Origin: Flavobacteriales bacterium
GTDB lineage: Bacteria; Bacteroidota; Bacteroidia; Flavobacteriales_G; JALEGO01
Direction of reading: 5' to 3'
NCBI GenBank assembly: GCA_020629755.1
Contig: JAHDCS010000003.1
Span: 9,510 to 73,509, forward strand
DNA length: 64,000 nucleotides
A program made the translations under genes and the position numbers. The stretch's first letter is position 1. The number at the start of each line of letters is the position of its first letter. The notes beneath the pieces are model-generated. The model searched no databases, was not told the origin of the DNA, and was given only the letters and a program-made list of their open reading frames with translations. Below are positions 26,660 to 36,027 of this stretch, in pieces.

Positions 26660-27586
26660 ATGAAAAAAAACATCATAAAATTAGCTCTCTTAGTTTTAGG
26701 AACCACTTTGTCTCTTTGGTTTACTCAGTGCTTTATTATCAGCACAATGAAAAATTGTACAAGCGGTACCATCGGAAAAATAAATGCTGTAATGCGGCAT
26801 CAAATAGATGTAGAGGTTTCTATTTGGGGAGCTTCTACTGCGTATGTAAACATTAACCCCAAAATCATGATAGATACATTACATCAAAGTGTAATCAACA
26901 TGGGGATAGACGGCACAAATATTGATCAATACGCAGGGTTACTTCATGAATATTTAGACTATACTAAAAAAACAAAACGATTAATTATTGCTTTAGATCT
27001 TCATGGTGGGCTTGAAGAAAGAAATTCGTTTTATCACCTTCATAATTGGCTACACCACACAAATAATCAGCACATTTTTAATTGCCTATCTGATATAGAC
27101 TATCAAACAATGAATAAATTAAAGTATGTCCCTTTTTATAGCTTAACGCTTTTTGATAAACATGCTTTTCCATACTTTAGAAAGAGTCTTTTTAATCCAC
27201 ACAAAGAATTTGATTTTAAAAACCGTGGTTTTTCCCCCGCCGGAAATATGTCTATCACTAATCAAATAGATACTACAATTACTGCTTCTATTAATGCTAG
27301 GCCCATTAAAAAATTAACCGCTCTACTCTCTAAGGCCAAGCATAAAAATATTATGACATATCTTGTTATTACCCCTTGTTACATAAAAGGTTTATCTCAA
27401 ATAAAAAACAGCAAAGATTTTATTTCAACCGTTAAAACATTCGCGTGCGAAAATGTTAAAGTCCTTGATTTTTCAAATTGTTCAATTTCTAAAGGCGCCA
27501 CTCTTTTTAAAGACAATACGCATTTAAACTCTCGGGGTGCGGATGAATTCACACGGCTTTTATCACATGAACTTGCTCTTCATTAG
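26660..27586 (+). CDS. SGNH-like partner protein of second MBOAT module
   Basis: 308 residues from ATG 26660, directly after the MBOAT stop. An upstream in-frame ATG at 26615 lies inside the MBOAT gene and is less likely. One N-terminal membrane anchor (NIIKLALLVLGTTLSLWF) is followed by an extracytoplasmic domain. SIWGASTAYVNINP occupies block I (GAS where GDS is usual) and DNTHLNSRGA block V (DxxH). Known DltD/AlgJ-like partners help move acyl groups onto polymers. It is only distantly similar to the partner at 3593-4504. Confidence 0.68.
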   Translation: MKKNIIKLALLVLGTTLSLWFTQCFIISTMKNCTSGTIGKINAVMRHQIDVEVSIWGASTAYVNINPKIMIDTLHQSVINMGIDGTNIDQYAGLLHEYLDYTKKTKRLIIALDLHGGLEERNSFYHLHNWLHHTNNQHIFNCLSDIDYQTMNKLKYVPFYSLTLFDKHAFPYFRKSLFNPHKEFDFKNRGFSPAGNMSITNQIDTTITASINARPIKKLTALLSKAKHKNIMTYLVITPCYIKGLSQIKNSKDFISTVKTFACENVKVLDFSNCSISKGATLFKDNTHLNSRGADEFTRLLSHELALH

Positions 27587-27603
27587 TGCATGATTACAAC
27601 ACT

Positions 27604-27633
27604 TGATATCTCGCATAAGTTAAAGTAACTTTG
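27604..27633 (+). promoter_or_regulatory. Bacteroidota-type promoter TTG-N19-TAACTTTG
   Basis: TTG at 27604-27606 and TAACTTTG at 27626-27633 are 19 bp apart, the expected spacing. The lipoprotein ATG is 15 bp downstream at 27649. Confidence 0.7.
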
Positions 27634-27648
27634 TATAAATATTGAATT

Positions 27649-28428
27649 ATGAGACTGTTTTATTTATTTGGGGGGATGTTAATTCTGTTTTTATCGTCTT
27701 GCGCCGATATTTATGAAGACGTGTATTTTCAGGAAGATGGTTCTGGAAGGGTCGAATATTCAGTAAACCTTTACAATTCTTTAAATACTCTTAACTCTTT
27801 TGCATCCTCTATGGATAGCGATAGTTCGAAGTCGAAAACTGAAGGTAAAGATATTTTTGCTTCTATGTTAAAAAACAGTAAAAACGATAAGTTTGATACC
27901 ACCTTTAGCTTTTTTGATGCTTTAAAAGACTCTATTGTTGATCCAGAAAAAATAGGTCTGCTTAAAAAAAGCAGCATGGGCTTTCATATTGATAAAACAA
28001 AAGAAGAGGCTAACTTTATTTTTAAATTAGGGTTTAATAACACCAATCAGCTTAATAATATGCTAGGTGAAATTTTAAAAGAGTCTTTAAGCCCAAAAGA
28101 TACAAGCAATAAAGCAATGCCTTTTATGGATATGATGGCCGGATCATCAAAAAACGATGTCTTTAGTTTTTCAAAAAAACAATTTGAACGACACTCTACA
28201 CCTTTGCCAAAAAAAGAAGAAGAAAATAAAGATCCTAAAGACAAAGCTATGATGCAGATGATGTTTGCCAACAATAAATACATTACGCGGTATCATTTTC
28301 CTAAAAAAATAAAGTCTGCAAACTTAAAAGAAGCCGAAATAAAAGGTAAAGATCTTATAATTGAACGCTCTTTGATTGAAGGAATGATGAATCCAAAAGA
28401 AGAACATCTAAAAGTGAAGTTTAAGTAG
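27649..28428 (+). CDS. Lipoprotein of unknown function
   Basis: 259 residues. The signal peptide carries the recurring GGM segment (FGGMLILFLSSC) and a lipobox Cys near residue 19. The mature part begins ADIYEDVYFQEDGSGRVEYS, a pattern of Bacteroidota lipoproteins carrying an N-terminal beta region, then a Lys/Asp/Ser-rich helical part (DSDSSKSKTEGKD; PLPKKEEENKDPKDK). No enzyme motif is seen. It has its own promoter. GGGGGGATG at 27670-27678 encodes part of the signal peptide. Confidence 0.75.
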   Translation: MRLFYLFGGMLILFLSSCADIYEDVYFQEDGSGRVEYSVNLYNSLNTLNSFASSMDSDSSKSKTEGKDIFASMLKNSKNDKFDTTFSFFDALKDSIVDPEKIGLLKKSSMGFHIDKTKEEANFIFKLGFNNTNQLNNMLGEILKESLSPKDTSNKAMPFMDMMAGSSKNDVFSFSKKQFERHSTPLPKKEEENKDPKDKAMMQMMFANNKYITRYHFPKKIKSANLKEAEIKGKDLIIERSLIEGMMNPKEEHLKVKFK

Positions 28429-28458
28429 CTTTCTAAAGCTATTACTTAAGCAAGTTAT

Positions 28459-29058
28459 TTAGTCATCCTTTCTTTTATTTATTTCGTCTCTAATTTTAGA
28501 TGCCTTTTCGTAATCTTCTCTAGCAATCGCCTTGTCTAAATGCGCTTGTAATTCTTTTAAAGACAGTTCTTTGGTAACAGGTGCTTTTGTTTTTTCGACC
28601 TTAGCCTCTTCTACTGAAGATTCTTTAGCAATAATTTCATTGTCTTGATCGTCTAAAATAATACCAGCAGACGACAAAATAAATTCATGAGTGTAGATCG
28701 GGCAATTAAACCGAAGTGCTAAAGCAACGGCATCAGAAGTGCGGGTATCTATTTCTATAGTTTCGCCATTTTTCTCACAAACAAGCTTTGAATAAAAGAT
28801 CCCTTCTACTAAATTGTAAATGATAATCTCTGATAAATCAATTTCAAATGATCGTGCAAAATTTTTAAATAAATCATGCGTTAAAGGCCTTGAAGGCTTC
28901 ATCTTTTCCATTTCAATGGCAATTGCCTGAGCTTCAAATCCGCCAATGATAATAGGTAATCTTCTTTTACCTTCAGTTTCTCCTAATACAAGTGCATAGG
29001 CTCCTGTTTGTGTCTGAGAATAAGACAACCCTACTATTTCTAATGCAACTTTTTTCAC
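28459..29058 (-). CDS. Bifunctional nuclease family (DUF151) protein with UVR domain
   Basis: About 199 residues from GTG 29058, 7 bp after the etfA stop. An ATG at 29124 lies inside etfA and is less likely. The DUF151 domain covers about residues 1-140: VALEIVGLSYSQTQTGAYAL, RLPIIIGGFEAQAIAIEM, DTRTSDAVALALRFNCPIY. A C-terminal UVR-type helical hairpin (LQAHLDKAIAREDYEKASK) follows, the known Bacteroidota architecture. Some relatives have RNase/DNase activity, but the role here is unknown. It is co-directional with etfBA. Confidence 0.85.
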   Translation of the reverse strand: MKKVALEIVGLSYSQTQTGAYALVLGETEGKRRLPIIIGGFEAQAIAIEMEKMKPSRPLTHDLFKNFARSFEIDLSEIIIYNLVEGIFYSKLVCEKNGETIEIDTRTSDAVALALRFNCPIYTHEFILSSAGIILDDQDNEIIAKESSVEEAKVEKTKAPVTKELSLKELQAHLDKAIAREDYEKASKIRDEINKRKDD

Positions 29059-29065
29059 GCCTAAC

Positions 29066-30019
29066 TTAGCTGGCTTTAAATTTTTTAACTGCCTCTGTAA
29101 GCTTGGGTAAAACATCAAAAGCATCGCCTACAATTCCGTAATCTGCCGCCTTAAAAAATGGCGCTTCTGGGTCGGTATTAATGACCACAATAACTTTACT
29201 TCCATTTACGCCTGCTAGATGTTGAATTGCGCCTGAAATACCTGCTGCAATGTATAAATTTGGGCGTATCGCAACTCCTGTTTGACCAACATGTTCATGG
29301 TGTGGACGCCATCCTATATCAGCTACTGGTCTAGAACATGCTGTAGTAGCGCCTAAAGCATTTGCTAAATCTTCTACAATCCCCCAGTTCTCTGGCCCCT
29401 TGAGCCCTCTGCCTGCTGAAACAACTAATTCTGCTTCAGGCAATGGCGCTGCACCTCCTGAAGAAGCTTGCGCAGATTGTGTGATTTTTACTTTAGAGCC
29501 TTCTATCTGTCCTGAAAACTCAGTAACGCTCGCTGATCCTCCTTTATTTTCTGCCCCTAAAGCATTGGGTAAAACCGATACTACTTTGATGGGTGACGTT
29601 ATTTTGACATGGGCAAATGCTTTTCCAGAAAAAGCCATTTTCTTGACTGTAAATCCAGAAGATGTGTCTGGATAATCTATAGCTCCGCTTACTAAGCCAG
29701 CGTTTAACTTAACCGCTACCCTACCAGCAACTGCTTTTCCAGTAAAGTCTTGAGAAAATACTACAGCTTCTGAACCTTCTGATTGCGCCACAGAGCAAAC
29801 AAGAGAAGTAAGGGCTTGTGAATCATTATCGCTTAGTGATGAAGCTTTGATTACTTTTTGAGCTCCATATGCACCTAATGCTGAGAGTTGATCATCTGAA
29901 ACACCAGCATAAGTTACCACAGTGACTTCAGAGGCAAATTTTGAGGCGTAACTAATCGCTTCAAAACTTGATTTTACAATAGATCCGTCTTTTGAATCTG
30001 CAAATACTAAGGCTTTCAT
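29066..30019 (-). CDS. etfA: Electron transfer flavoprotein subunit alpha
   Basis: 317 residues. The C-terminal FAD domain is clear: SAGRGLKGPENW, ACSRPVADIGWRPHHEHVGQ, VAIRPNLYIAAGISGAIQH, INTDPEAPFFKAADYGIVGD. With EtfB it carries electrons from acyl-CoA dehydrogenases to the quinone pool by way of ETF:quinone oxidoreductase. It starts 1 bp after the etfB stop. Assignment is secure. Confidence 0.96.
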   Translation of the reverse strand: MKALVFADSKDGSIVKSSFEAISYASKFASEVTVVTYAGVSDDQLSALGAYGAQKVIKASSLSDNDSQALTSLVCSVAQSEGSEAVVFSQDFTGKAVAGRVAVKLNAGLVSGAIDYPDTSSGFTVKKMAFSGKAFAHVKITSPIKVVSVLPNALGAENKGGSASVTEFSGQIEGSKVKITQSAQASSGGAAPLPEAELVVSAGRGLKGPENWGIVEDLANALGATTACSRPVADIGWRPHHEHVGQTGVAIRPNLYIAAGISGAIQHLAGVNGSKVIVVINTDPEAPFFKAADYGIVGDAFDVLPKLTEAVKKFKAS

Positions 30020-30020
30020 A

Positions 30021-30761
30021 TTAAATTACTTTGGCTTCTGTGTGTAAGAGTTCGACGAGTTGGTCCATTTGGTCTGGTTCTAGGTATTTACACTCTGCTT
30101 TTCCAGAAGGCATTTCATAGGAAACAACCTGAGTGTGTACATCTGAACCTGTTGGTTCTATTACCTCTAATGGTTTTGTTCGCGCAGCCATAATACCTTT
30201 CATGTTAGGTATACGTTGTTCAGCCATACCCTTAGCTGCACTCAACACAAAAGGTGTTTGAACCTCTACTGTTTCTTCTCCGCCTGCGCCATCTCTTTGC
30301 AAAGTAGCTGTAGAGCCATTAATATCTAATTTTGTAGCCAAACTAATTAGCGGATAATCTAAATGAGCAGCAATCATAGCGGGTACTTGAGAGCTGTTGT
30401 AATTAATAGTCTCTTTACCACATAATACAATATCAAAATTTTCTTTGGCAGCATAGTCTGCAATTTGGTTTGCTACAAAACCAGAATCTGTAGCTTCTGC
30501 ATTAATTCTAACCGCTTTATCGGCCCCAATAGCCAAGGCTTTGCGCATCACTGGTTCATCCGCTTGAGGCCCTACCGTGATAATGGTTACCTCACCTCCT
30601 GAAGACTCTTTGAGTTCAAGCGCTCTAACTAAAGCATACCATTCATCATAAGGATTGATGATATACTGAATACCTGCTTCGTTAAATTTTGTGGCATTAT
30701 CTGTAAAATCAATCTTAGAAGTGGTGTCTGGCGCTTTACTGATACAGACGAGAAATTTCAT
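30021..30761 (-). CDS. etfB: Electron transfer flavoprotein subunit beta
   Basis: 246 residues. The AMP-binding subunit is shown by MKFLVCISKAPDTTSKI, INPYDEWYALVRALELKE, VTIITVGP, GADKAVRI and the ETF-beta signature region KGMAEQRIPNMKGIMAARTK. It forms a heterodimer with EtfA and works in fatty-acid and amino-acid oxidation. First gene of etfBA. The 164-bp spacer upstream holds the terminator of the OmpA gene and one GGGGGGATG word. Confidence 0.96.
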   Translation of the reverse strand: MKFLVCISKAPDTTSKIDFTDNATKFNEAGIQYIINPYDEWYALVRALELKESSGGEVTIITVGPQADEPVMRKALAIGADKAVRINAEATDSGFVANQIADYAAKENFDIVLCGKETINYNSSQVPAMIAAHLDYPLISLATKLDINGSTATLQRDGAGGEETVEVQTPFVLSAAKGMAEQRIPNMKGIMAARTKPLEVIEPTGSDVHTQVVSYEMPSGKAECKYLEPDQMDQLVELLHTEAKVI

Positions 30762-30866
30762 ATTCTATTTTCTTTTAATTAATGATTAATTCGGTAATTC
30801 AAGATACATAATACCTTTGAATTGCATGCAAAATTTTCTTGTTTTTTTGGGGGGATGAAATACGGA

Positions 30867-30904
30867 TATAAAAAAACCCGTTTTGTATAGCAAAACGGGT
30901 TTTT
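30867..30904 (-). terminator. Strong intrinsic terminator after the OmpA gene
   Basis: A 13-bp perfect stem, AAAACCCGTTTTG (30873-30885) with CAAAACGGGTTTT (30891-30903), has a 5-nt loop. On the minus strand it runs into a T tract, 23 bp after the stop of the OmpA-like gene. Confidence 0.9.
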
Positions 30905-30925
30905 AGACTGTTTAGCAAGGCTGAT

Positions 30926-32086
30926 TTAGAACACAACCATAAAGTTTACTCTTCTGTTTTTAGCTCTTCCTTCTTCAGTGTCGTTAGACGCCACTGGTCG
31001 AGTTTGGCCATATCCATCAGAAGCAATTCTTGACGCATCTATACCATTTGCAACTAAATAATCTTTAGCGGCAGCAGCTCTATCTTTTGACAATTGAAGG
31101 TTTTTAGAAGCATCTCCTGTATTGTCAGTATGTCCTTCAATGGCTAAATTATACTCAGGATGTCTTTTTAATACATCTACAACATTATTAAGAACTCCTT
31201 TTGATTCTTCTTTAATGTTCGCTGATCCGGTTTCAAAATAAAGCCCTTGCATTGCCATGCTTAACACTTTAAGATCTGCTTTATCAACTTTCGGACATCC
31301 TTTGTTGGCTTCAATACCCGGTAGAGTCTTACATTTATCCATTTTATCAGACACACCATCGCCATCCGTATCTGGACAACCGTTAGCGTCTTGAGATCCT
31401 TTTGTTTCTGGACAAAGATCTTGATCGTCTGGCACACCATCTCTATCCATATCTTCAATGGTATTGAAGTTAAACTTCAAACCAACAGACGTAAATAAGA
31501 AGTTATCATTCTTTGGTTTTGTGCTTCTAGACTGCCATCCGTCATAGGCATCTGTCATGGTCCAGTGATGAGTCGTTTGAATTATACCACTCAATCTGCT
31601 TGCAGGCGCAATTACAATACCACCACCTAATGGAAAGTTGAAATCAATTGAACTGTTATCATTCGGATAAGTATTAGAAGAGGTAATGGCATCTCCAACA
31701 CCTACGTGTAAGAAAGGAGCAACCGGGAAATCAACCGGAAGCATATATCCGTTATTAAACTTATAGCGTAGCATAAGATCAATATTGTTTACTACTGTTC
31801 TAAATGATGGATTTAAAATACCAGAATTATGACGAATCGTACCATGCATAAAGGTAATGTTCGCATCTAAAGATTTATTTATGTAGTGGTTGTAAGACAA
31901 TCCTATAGCAGGCTTGGCTTCGTTAGATCCAAAGTCAGTACTATAGTACTGGTTGGCTAAATCACCATTATATTGGATAGTTCCAAAATGAACCCCTATG
32001 CCATGCATGTAGGTTTCGTTTTGTGCAGTTAGCTTACCTAAACTTAAAGTTGCTAATGCTAAAGCGGGTAAAATTATTTTTTTCAT
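30926..32086 (-). CDS. OmpA/OprF-family outer-membrane protein with TSP3 linker
   Basis: 386 residues in four parts. A signal peptide (MKKIILPALALATLSLGKLTAQ) is followed by an eight-stranded barrel (about 25-205). A calcium-binding thrombospondin type 3 linker comes next (DMDRDGVPDDQDLCPETKG, then DTDGDGVSDKMDKC). The C-terminal OmpA peptidoglycan-binding domain (about 265-386) includes LAIEGHTDNTGDASKN and LSKDRAAAAKDYL. It anchors the outer membrane to the cell wall and is usually abundant. Monogenic, with a strong terminator. Confidence 0.93.
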   Translation of the reverse strand: MKKIILPALALATLSLGKLTAQNETYMHGIGVHFGTIQYNGDLANQYYSTDFGSNEAKPAIGLSYNHYINKSLDANITFMHGTIRHNSGILNPSFRTVVNNIDLMLRYKFNNGYMLPVDFPVAPFLHVGVGDAITSSNTYPNDNSSIDFNFPLGGGIVIAPASRLSGIIQTTHHWTMTDAYDGWQSRSTKPKNDNFLFTSVGLKFNFNTIEDMDRDGVPDDQDLCPETKGSQDANGCPDTDGDGVSDKMDKCKTLPGIEANKGCPKVDKADLKVLSMAMQGLYFETGSANIKEESKGVLNNVVDVLKRHPEYNLAIEGHTDNTGDASKNLQLSKDRAAAAKDYLVANGIDASRIASDGYGQTRPVASNDTEEGRAKNRRVNFMVVF

Positions 32087-32172
32087 CTTTCTTAAATTTT
32101 AAATCCTGTTTTATAGGACACAATTTTGCCCCTAAATTATAACAATACTTTGAAAATAAAAACCCTTGTTTA

Positions 32173-32922
32173 TTAAAGTGTTAACAATTGGGTGTGAATA
32201 CCATCAAAAACAGCGTAAGTCGGCTGACTTAACCAGTCACCTGTATTGATGTATTTGGCATTACCTACACTTTTTTCTATAGGTAAGTGCCGGTGCCCGA
32301 AAATAAAGTAATCAATCTTGGCGTTTTTGGTTTGTAAATACCGCTTACAATACTGAAATAGGTATTCTTGTTGATCTCCTAAATAGCTTTGCTCTTCTTT
32401 AGGCGTGTTGTGCCTACTATATTTAGACCACTTATGCGCCATAAAAAAACTTAAGTTAGGATGAAGTCTTGCAAATAAAAATTGACAGAACCGATTTTTG
32501 AACACCTTTTTTAATAGCTTGTATTTGTAATCTTTGGGGCCTAAGCCATCCCCATGGCCTAATAAAAATGTTTTATTATGAAAAGTGAATTCTTGTTTTT
32601 CATAATATAAAGTAAGCCCTTTAATTTGCTTGGTTAAATAGGTTTTGAGCCACATATCATGATTGCCTGTAAATATATGAATGTGAATGCCGCTTACTGA
32701 TAACTCATCTAATTTAGCAAGTAGTCTGAATCCGCCTTTTGGAACGACGTATTTGTATTCAAACCAAAAATCAAAGACATCCCCCAATAAAAAAACATCT
32801 GAAGCCTCTTTCTTTATATGATCAAGCCATTGTACAATTTTTCTTTCTCGAATTATACTCTGCTCAAGATCAGGAGCGCCCAAATGAAAATCTGATGCAA
32901 AATATATTTTTTTACCTGGCAT
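32173..32922 (-). CDS. lpxH: UDP-2,3-diacylglucosamine diphosphatase-like metallophosphoesterase
   Basis: 249 residues. The calcineurin-like core is complete: FASDFHLGAPD, LLGDVFDFWFEY, FTGNHDMWLK, LLGHGDGLGPKDYKYK and IFGHRHLPIEK. These match the LpxH branch, which releases UMP from UDP-2,3-diacylglucosamine to give lipid X in lipid A synthesis at the inner membrane. It lies 13 bp downstream of the M1 peptidase gene on the same strand. Confidence 0.87.
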   Translation of the reverse strand: MPGKKIYFASDFHLGAPDLEQSIIRERKIVQWLDHIKKEASDVFLLGDVFDFWFEYKYVVPKGGFRLLAKLDELSVSGIHIHIFTGNHDMWLKTYLTKQIKGLTLYYEKQEFTFHNKTFLLGHGDGLGPKDYKYKLLKKVFKNRFCQFLFARLHPNLSFFMAHKWSKYSRHNTPKEEQSYLGDQQEYLFQYCKRYLQTKNAKIDYFIFGHRHLPIEKSVGNAKYINTGDWLSQPTYAVFDGIHTQLLTL

Positions 32923-32935
32923 TTTTAAACACTAT

Positions 32936-35900
32936 TTAAAATATTTTAGAGGGGAGTTCAAAAATATTCAATAAATCAAAATCAATGGTAAATCTAATTT
33001 TTTCAAGATAATTTAGCGCTTCAAAAGCAGGTACCTGGTCTATGTTCTCAGACCAAACAGCCGGAAAATAAATGGACGCTATTGGCCCTATTTTTACTTC
33101 AGCGCCTAACGCCCAAGCAGGATCGTAATTGTTGGCAAAACCTAAATCAAAATTAGCTGCAATTAATTTAGTAAAAGGAAAATCTAAACTTGTGTTTATT
33201 GCGCTTATCCACGAGGCTGATTGCCCCACGGGTGTAGAAATTTTAAAGCCACCATCGCCCATATAAAACTGATTTGACCATAAACCAGATGAATTATTTC
33301 TGCCTACAAATAAATGCTCGTATCGATAGTCTAAGCCTTTTGCATTTACCCCATCCATTCTAAAATTATACCGAGAGCTAACGGTGTTGTTAAAGAGAAA
33401 AATACCTGAAAAGGCTCTAATAGAAAATCTACTACCCTTTTGATTATAGCGTTTAGAATACGTATACGCGGCATCAAACTTTAAAAAATCTTCTCTGAAA
33501 CCCGATACATATTTATATTCTAATTCGGTTTGAAAATCATGCGCATACAACGCCTTTTTTTGATTTAAAGTATATAAAACAGACGAATAATGGTAGTGTC
33601 TATCTGATCTATACACAAAGGGTTCATCTGAAGGGGTCAATGAAAATAATTCAAGGTGTTCAGTAATGAAATCATGCGCTAAAACAAGTTTCGAAGAAAT
33701 GTGTTTTAGCGGTTTGGTAGAAAAATTAAGGGTAATCATTGGTTTTATTTTCACAAAATAAGACGCCAAATCATTTTTCTTTTCAAAGGTATTATTGCCT
33801 ATAGAAAATTTAGCTAACCTTAGGGCATAGGTAAGGCTATTGAGTTTTTTATCGAATGGCATAACCCTGTAATTTAAACCTGCATACCCAGAGAGTTCTT
33901 TGCTTTTTAACCCATACATTGGTAAAATGTAATAATTGAATTTTGGGGTCGGAAAAAAGCTGTTGTAAAATCCTAAGCCTACCATATACCCATCGTGCGC
34001 ATTGTACCCAGAAAGAGGTAAGATAGAAAGTTGGTTTTTGTCTTTGTTTGGGATAGAAAACCCTGTATTCAATTTTAAGCCTTCGGCTTTTTTAAACAGC
34101 CCCTTAAGTCGAGAGGTGTTGTTTGTAAAGTCAACCTCTGGTAATCTTTCAGATGTATTTAATTGGATTTTATGTGTGTTTTCTGGATAATCTAAAATTA
34201 TTTTTTCTGTTTTATTTGTGCTAAATAATCCTTTTGTATCTATCCATTTTTGTGCAATAGACTGGTTTTCTTTGTCTAAAAAACTAAGTGTAAAAGGCGC
34301 ACTAATATGTTGATGACTCTTAATGTTTAATTCTATTTTATCTTCTTTTTTCTTAACTTTTTTAAGATTAAAATCTAATTTCTTATTGGTTTGTAAAAGC
34401 TCATTAAAAAACCAATCTAAAGATTTTCCGGTCTGCTCTTCTAAAGTATTTTGTAAGTCTTTTGAGGATGGATGTTTAAACTTCCAGGTATTGTAATAGG
34501 CCTGAAAGGCTTTATCATAAGCTTCTTCGCCTAAATATTCGTGTAAATACGCAAATAAAATGGCTGATTTCATATACACCTCTACCCCGTAGTTAACATC
34601 AAGATAATCGGCCGAATGACACTTTAACCCTTGGTCTTTGTTTTGGGATGCACTGAGCATATAAGAAAGGTAATACTGCTTAAAATAAGGCAATGCAAAG
34701 CCCTTTTTCTTAAATATTTTGGGGGGATTTTTCCCTAAAATTGTAAGATTGGGGTATTTAGTTTCCATATATCGAAGTTCATTAAACGAATTAATCCCTT
34801 CATCCATCCAAGGGGTGGTTCTCTCATTTGACCCTAATACACCATAAAACCATTGATGCCCGGTTTCGTGCATAATAACTGTTTCTAAGGCTTGCGCTCT
34901 AGAGGTGCTTCCTATTACGGTTATGTTCGGATACTCCATGCCTCCTCCAGCAGTTAATGCTCCGTCAACAGCGGTCATTTGTTTGTAAGGATAATCTCCA
35001 TTCCATTTTGAATAATAATAAATAGCATCATGTAAATATTCATCTGACTTAAACCAAACCTCAGCATTATTATTCAAGAACATTGACCATAAGGTGACCT
35101 TATCTTTAGAATGCGGTAATTCTACTTGGTGTTTTAGTACATGCCAGCGTTTGTCTGCAAAAAATGCAAAGTCATGCACCTTATCTTGCACATACCTTAT
35201 GGTTTTTAATGTATCGTTACTTGGGGGGATGTTGTGTTTAGACTGATGTGCGTCTGAATCGAAATTTTTAATCCACGCTTTAGTTTGTACTGCTTTTTGA
35301 TTGAGCCATTCTGTTTCAGATGGGGTTTGTAAATCACCAGTAGCCCCTACTACATAATTTTTTGGTAGGGTAATTTCAACATCAAAGCTGCCATACTCAG
35401 AGTAAAATTCACCCATATTTAAATAGGGCATATAATGCCACCCATCTTTATCATATACCGCAGGTTTGGGATACCATTGTGTAATTTGGTAAGATTGCTT
35501 TAAATGGCCAAGTCTTGAAAAAACACCTTTAGGTATTTTAACATAAAACGGGGTAGATATTTCAATGGTTTGCCCTGGCTGCAAAGGCGTGTTTAAAATA
35601 AGCTTACATATATCAATATGCTCAGGGTGATATTCCCATTGCACTTGAGCGCCGTCTACCTTAAAATCTAAACTGTCTATATATCCTCGCTCTTGCTTTG
35701 ATGAATAATAAAATCTTGTGTTTTTACTAGATAAAAGTTGCTTAGCTAAAGCCGTATTGTTGTTTTTATACGCATTAGGCCATAAATGAAACCAAATTTC
35801 AGTTAATGTATTTGGAGAATTGTTTTTGTATTTGATGGTTTGAAAAGCCTCTAATGAATGTGTTTTATCGTTAAGTTTTACCTTAATGGTATAATCTGTT

Positions 35901-35989
35901 TTTTGTTGAAAATAGTCTTGTGTGAAAACTGCAGGGCTAAAAAACATCCCCCCCCAAAAAATGAACAGCCCAAAAACTCCAGAACGCAT
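32936..35989 (-). CDS. M1-family metallopeptidase with long C-terminal extension
   Basis: 1017 residues. A signal peptide (VFGLFIFWGGMFFSPAVFTQ) leads to an N-terminal M1 beta domain, then the catalytic domain with GGGMEYPNI (GxMEN-like) and zinc motif VIMHETGHQWFYGVLGSNE with downstream WMDEG (HExxH-x18-E). From about residue 620 the remaining 400 residues form amphipathic strands (KFNYYILPMYGL, YSSVLYTLNQKK, RFSIRAFSGIFLF) that look like an outer-membrane barrel, so the peptidase may be held at the outer membrane. No T9SS sorting domain is seen. Eight consecutive G at 35948-35955 encode part of the signal peptide. Confidence 0.85.
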   Translation of the reverse strand: MRSGVFGLFIFWGGMFFSPAVFTQDYFQQKTDYTIKVKLNDKTHSLEAFQTIKYKNNSPNTLTEIWFHLWPNAYKNNNTALAKQLLSSKNTRFYYSSKQERGYIDSLDFKVDGAQVQWEYHPEHIDICKLILNTPLQPGQTIEISTPFYVKIPKGVFSRLGHLKQSYQITQWYPKPAVYDKDGWHYMPYLNMGEFYSEYGSFDVEITLPKNYVVGATGDLQTPSETEWLNQKAVQTKAWIKNFDSDAHQSKHNIPPSNDTLKTIRYVQDKVHDFAFFADKRWHVLKHQVELPHSKDKVTLWSMFLNNNAEVWFKSDEYLHDAIYYYSKWNGDYPYKQMTAVDGALTAGGGMEYPNITVIGSTSRAQALETVIMHETGHQWFYGVLGSNERTTPWMDEGINSFNELRYMETKYPNLTILGKNPPKIFKKKGFALPYFKQYYLSYMLSASQNKDQGLKCHSADYLDVNYGVEVYMKSAILFAYLHEYLGEEAYDKAFQAYYNTWKFKHPSSKDLQNTLEEQTGKSLDWFFNELLQTNKKLDFNLKKVKKKEDKIELNIKSHQHISAPFTLSFLDKENQSIAQKWIDTKGLFSTNKTEKIILDYPENTHKIQLNTSERLPEVDFTNNTSRLKGLFKKAEGLKLNTGFSIPNKDKNQLSILPLSGYNAHDGYMVGLGFYNSFFPTPKFNYYILPMYGLKSKELSGYAGLNYRVMPFDKKLNSLTYALRLAKFSIGNNTFEKKNDLASYFVKIKPMITLNFSTKPLKHISSKLVLAHDFITEHLELFSLTPSDEPFVYRSDRHYHYSSVLYTLNQKKALYAHDFQTELEYKYVSGFREDFLKFDAAYTYSKRYNQKGSRFSIRAFSGIFLFNNTVSSRYNFRMDGVNAKGLDYRYEHLFVGRNNSSGLWSNQFYMGDGGFKISTPVGQSASWISAINTSLDFPFTKLIAANFDLGFANNYDPAWALGAEVKIGPIASIYFPAVWSENIDQVPAFEALNYLEKIRFTIDFDLLNIFELPSKIF

Positions 35990-36027
35990 CTTTAAAATTT
36001 TTTACAAAGATACGCCAAACAATAGCG

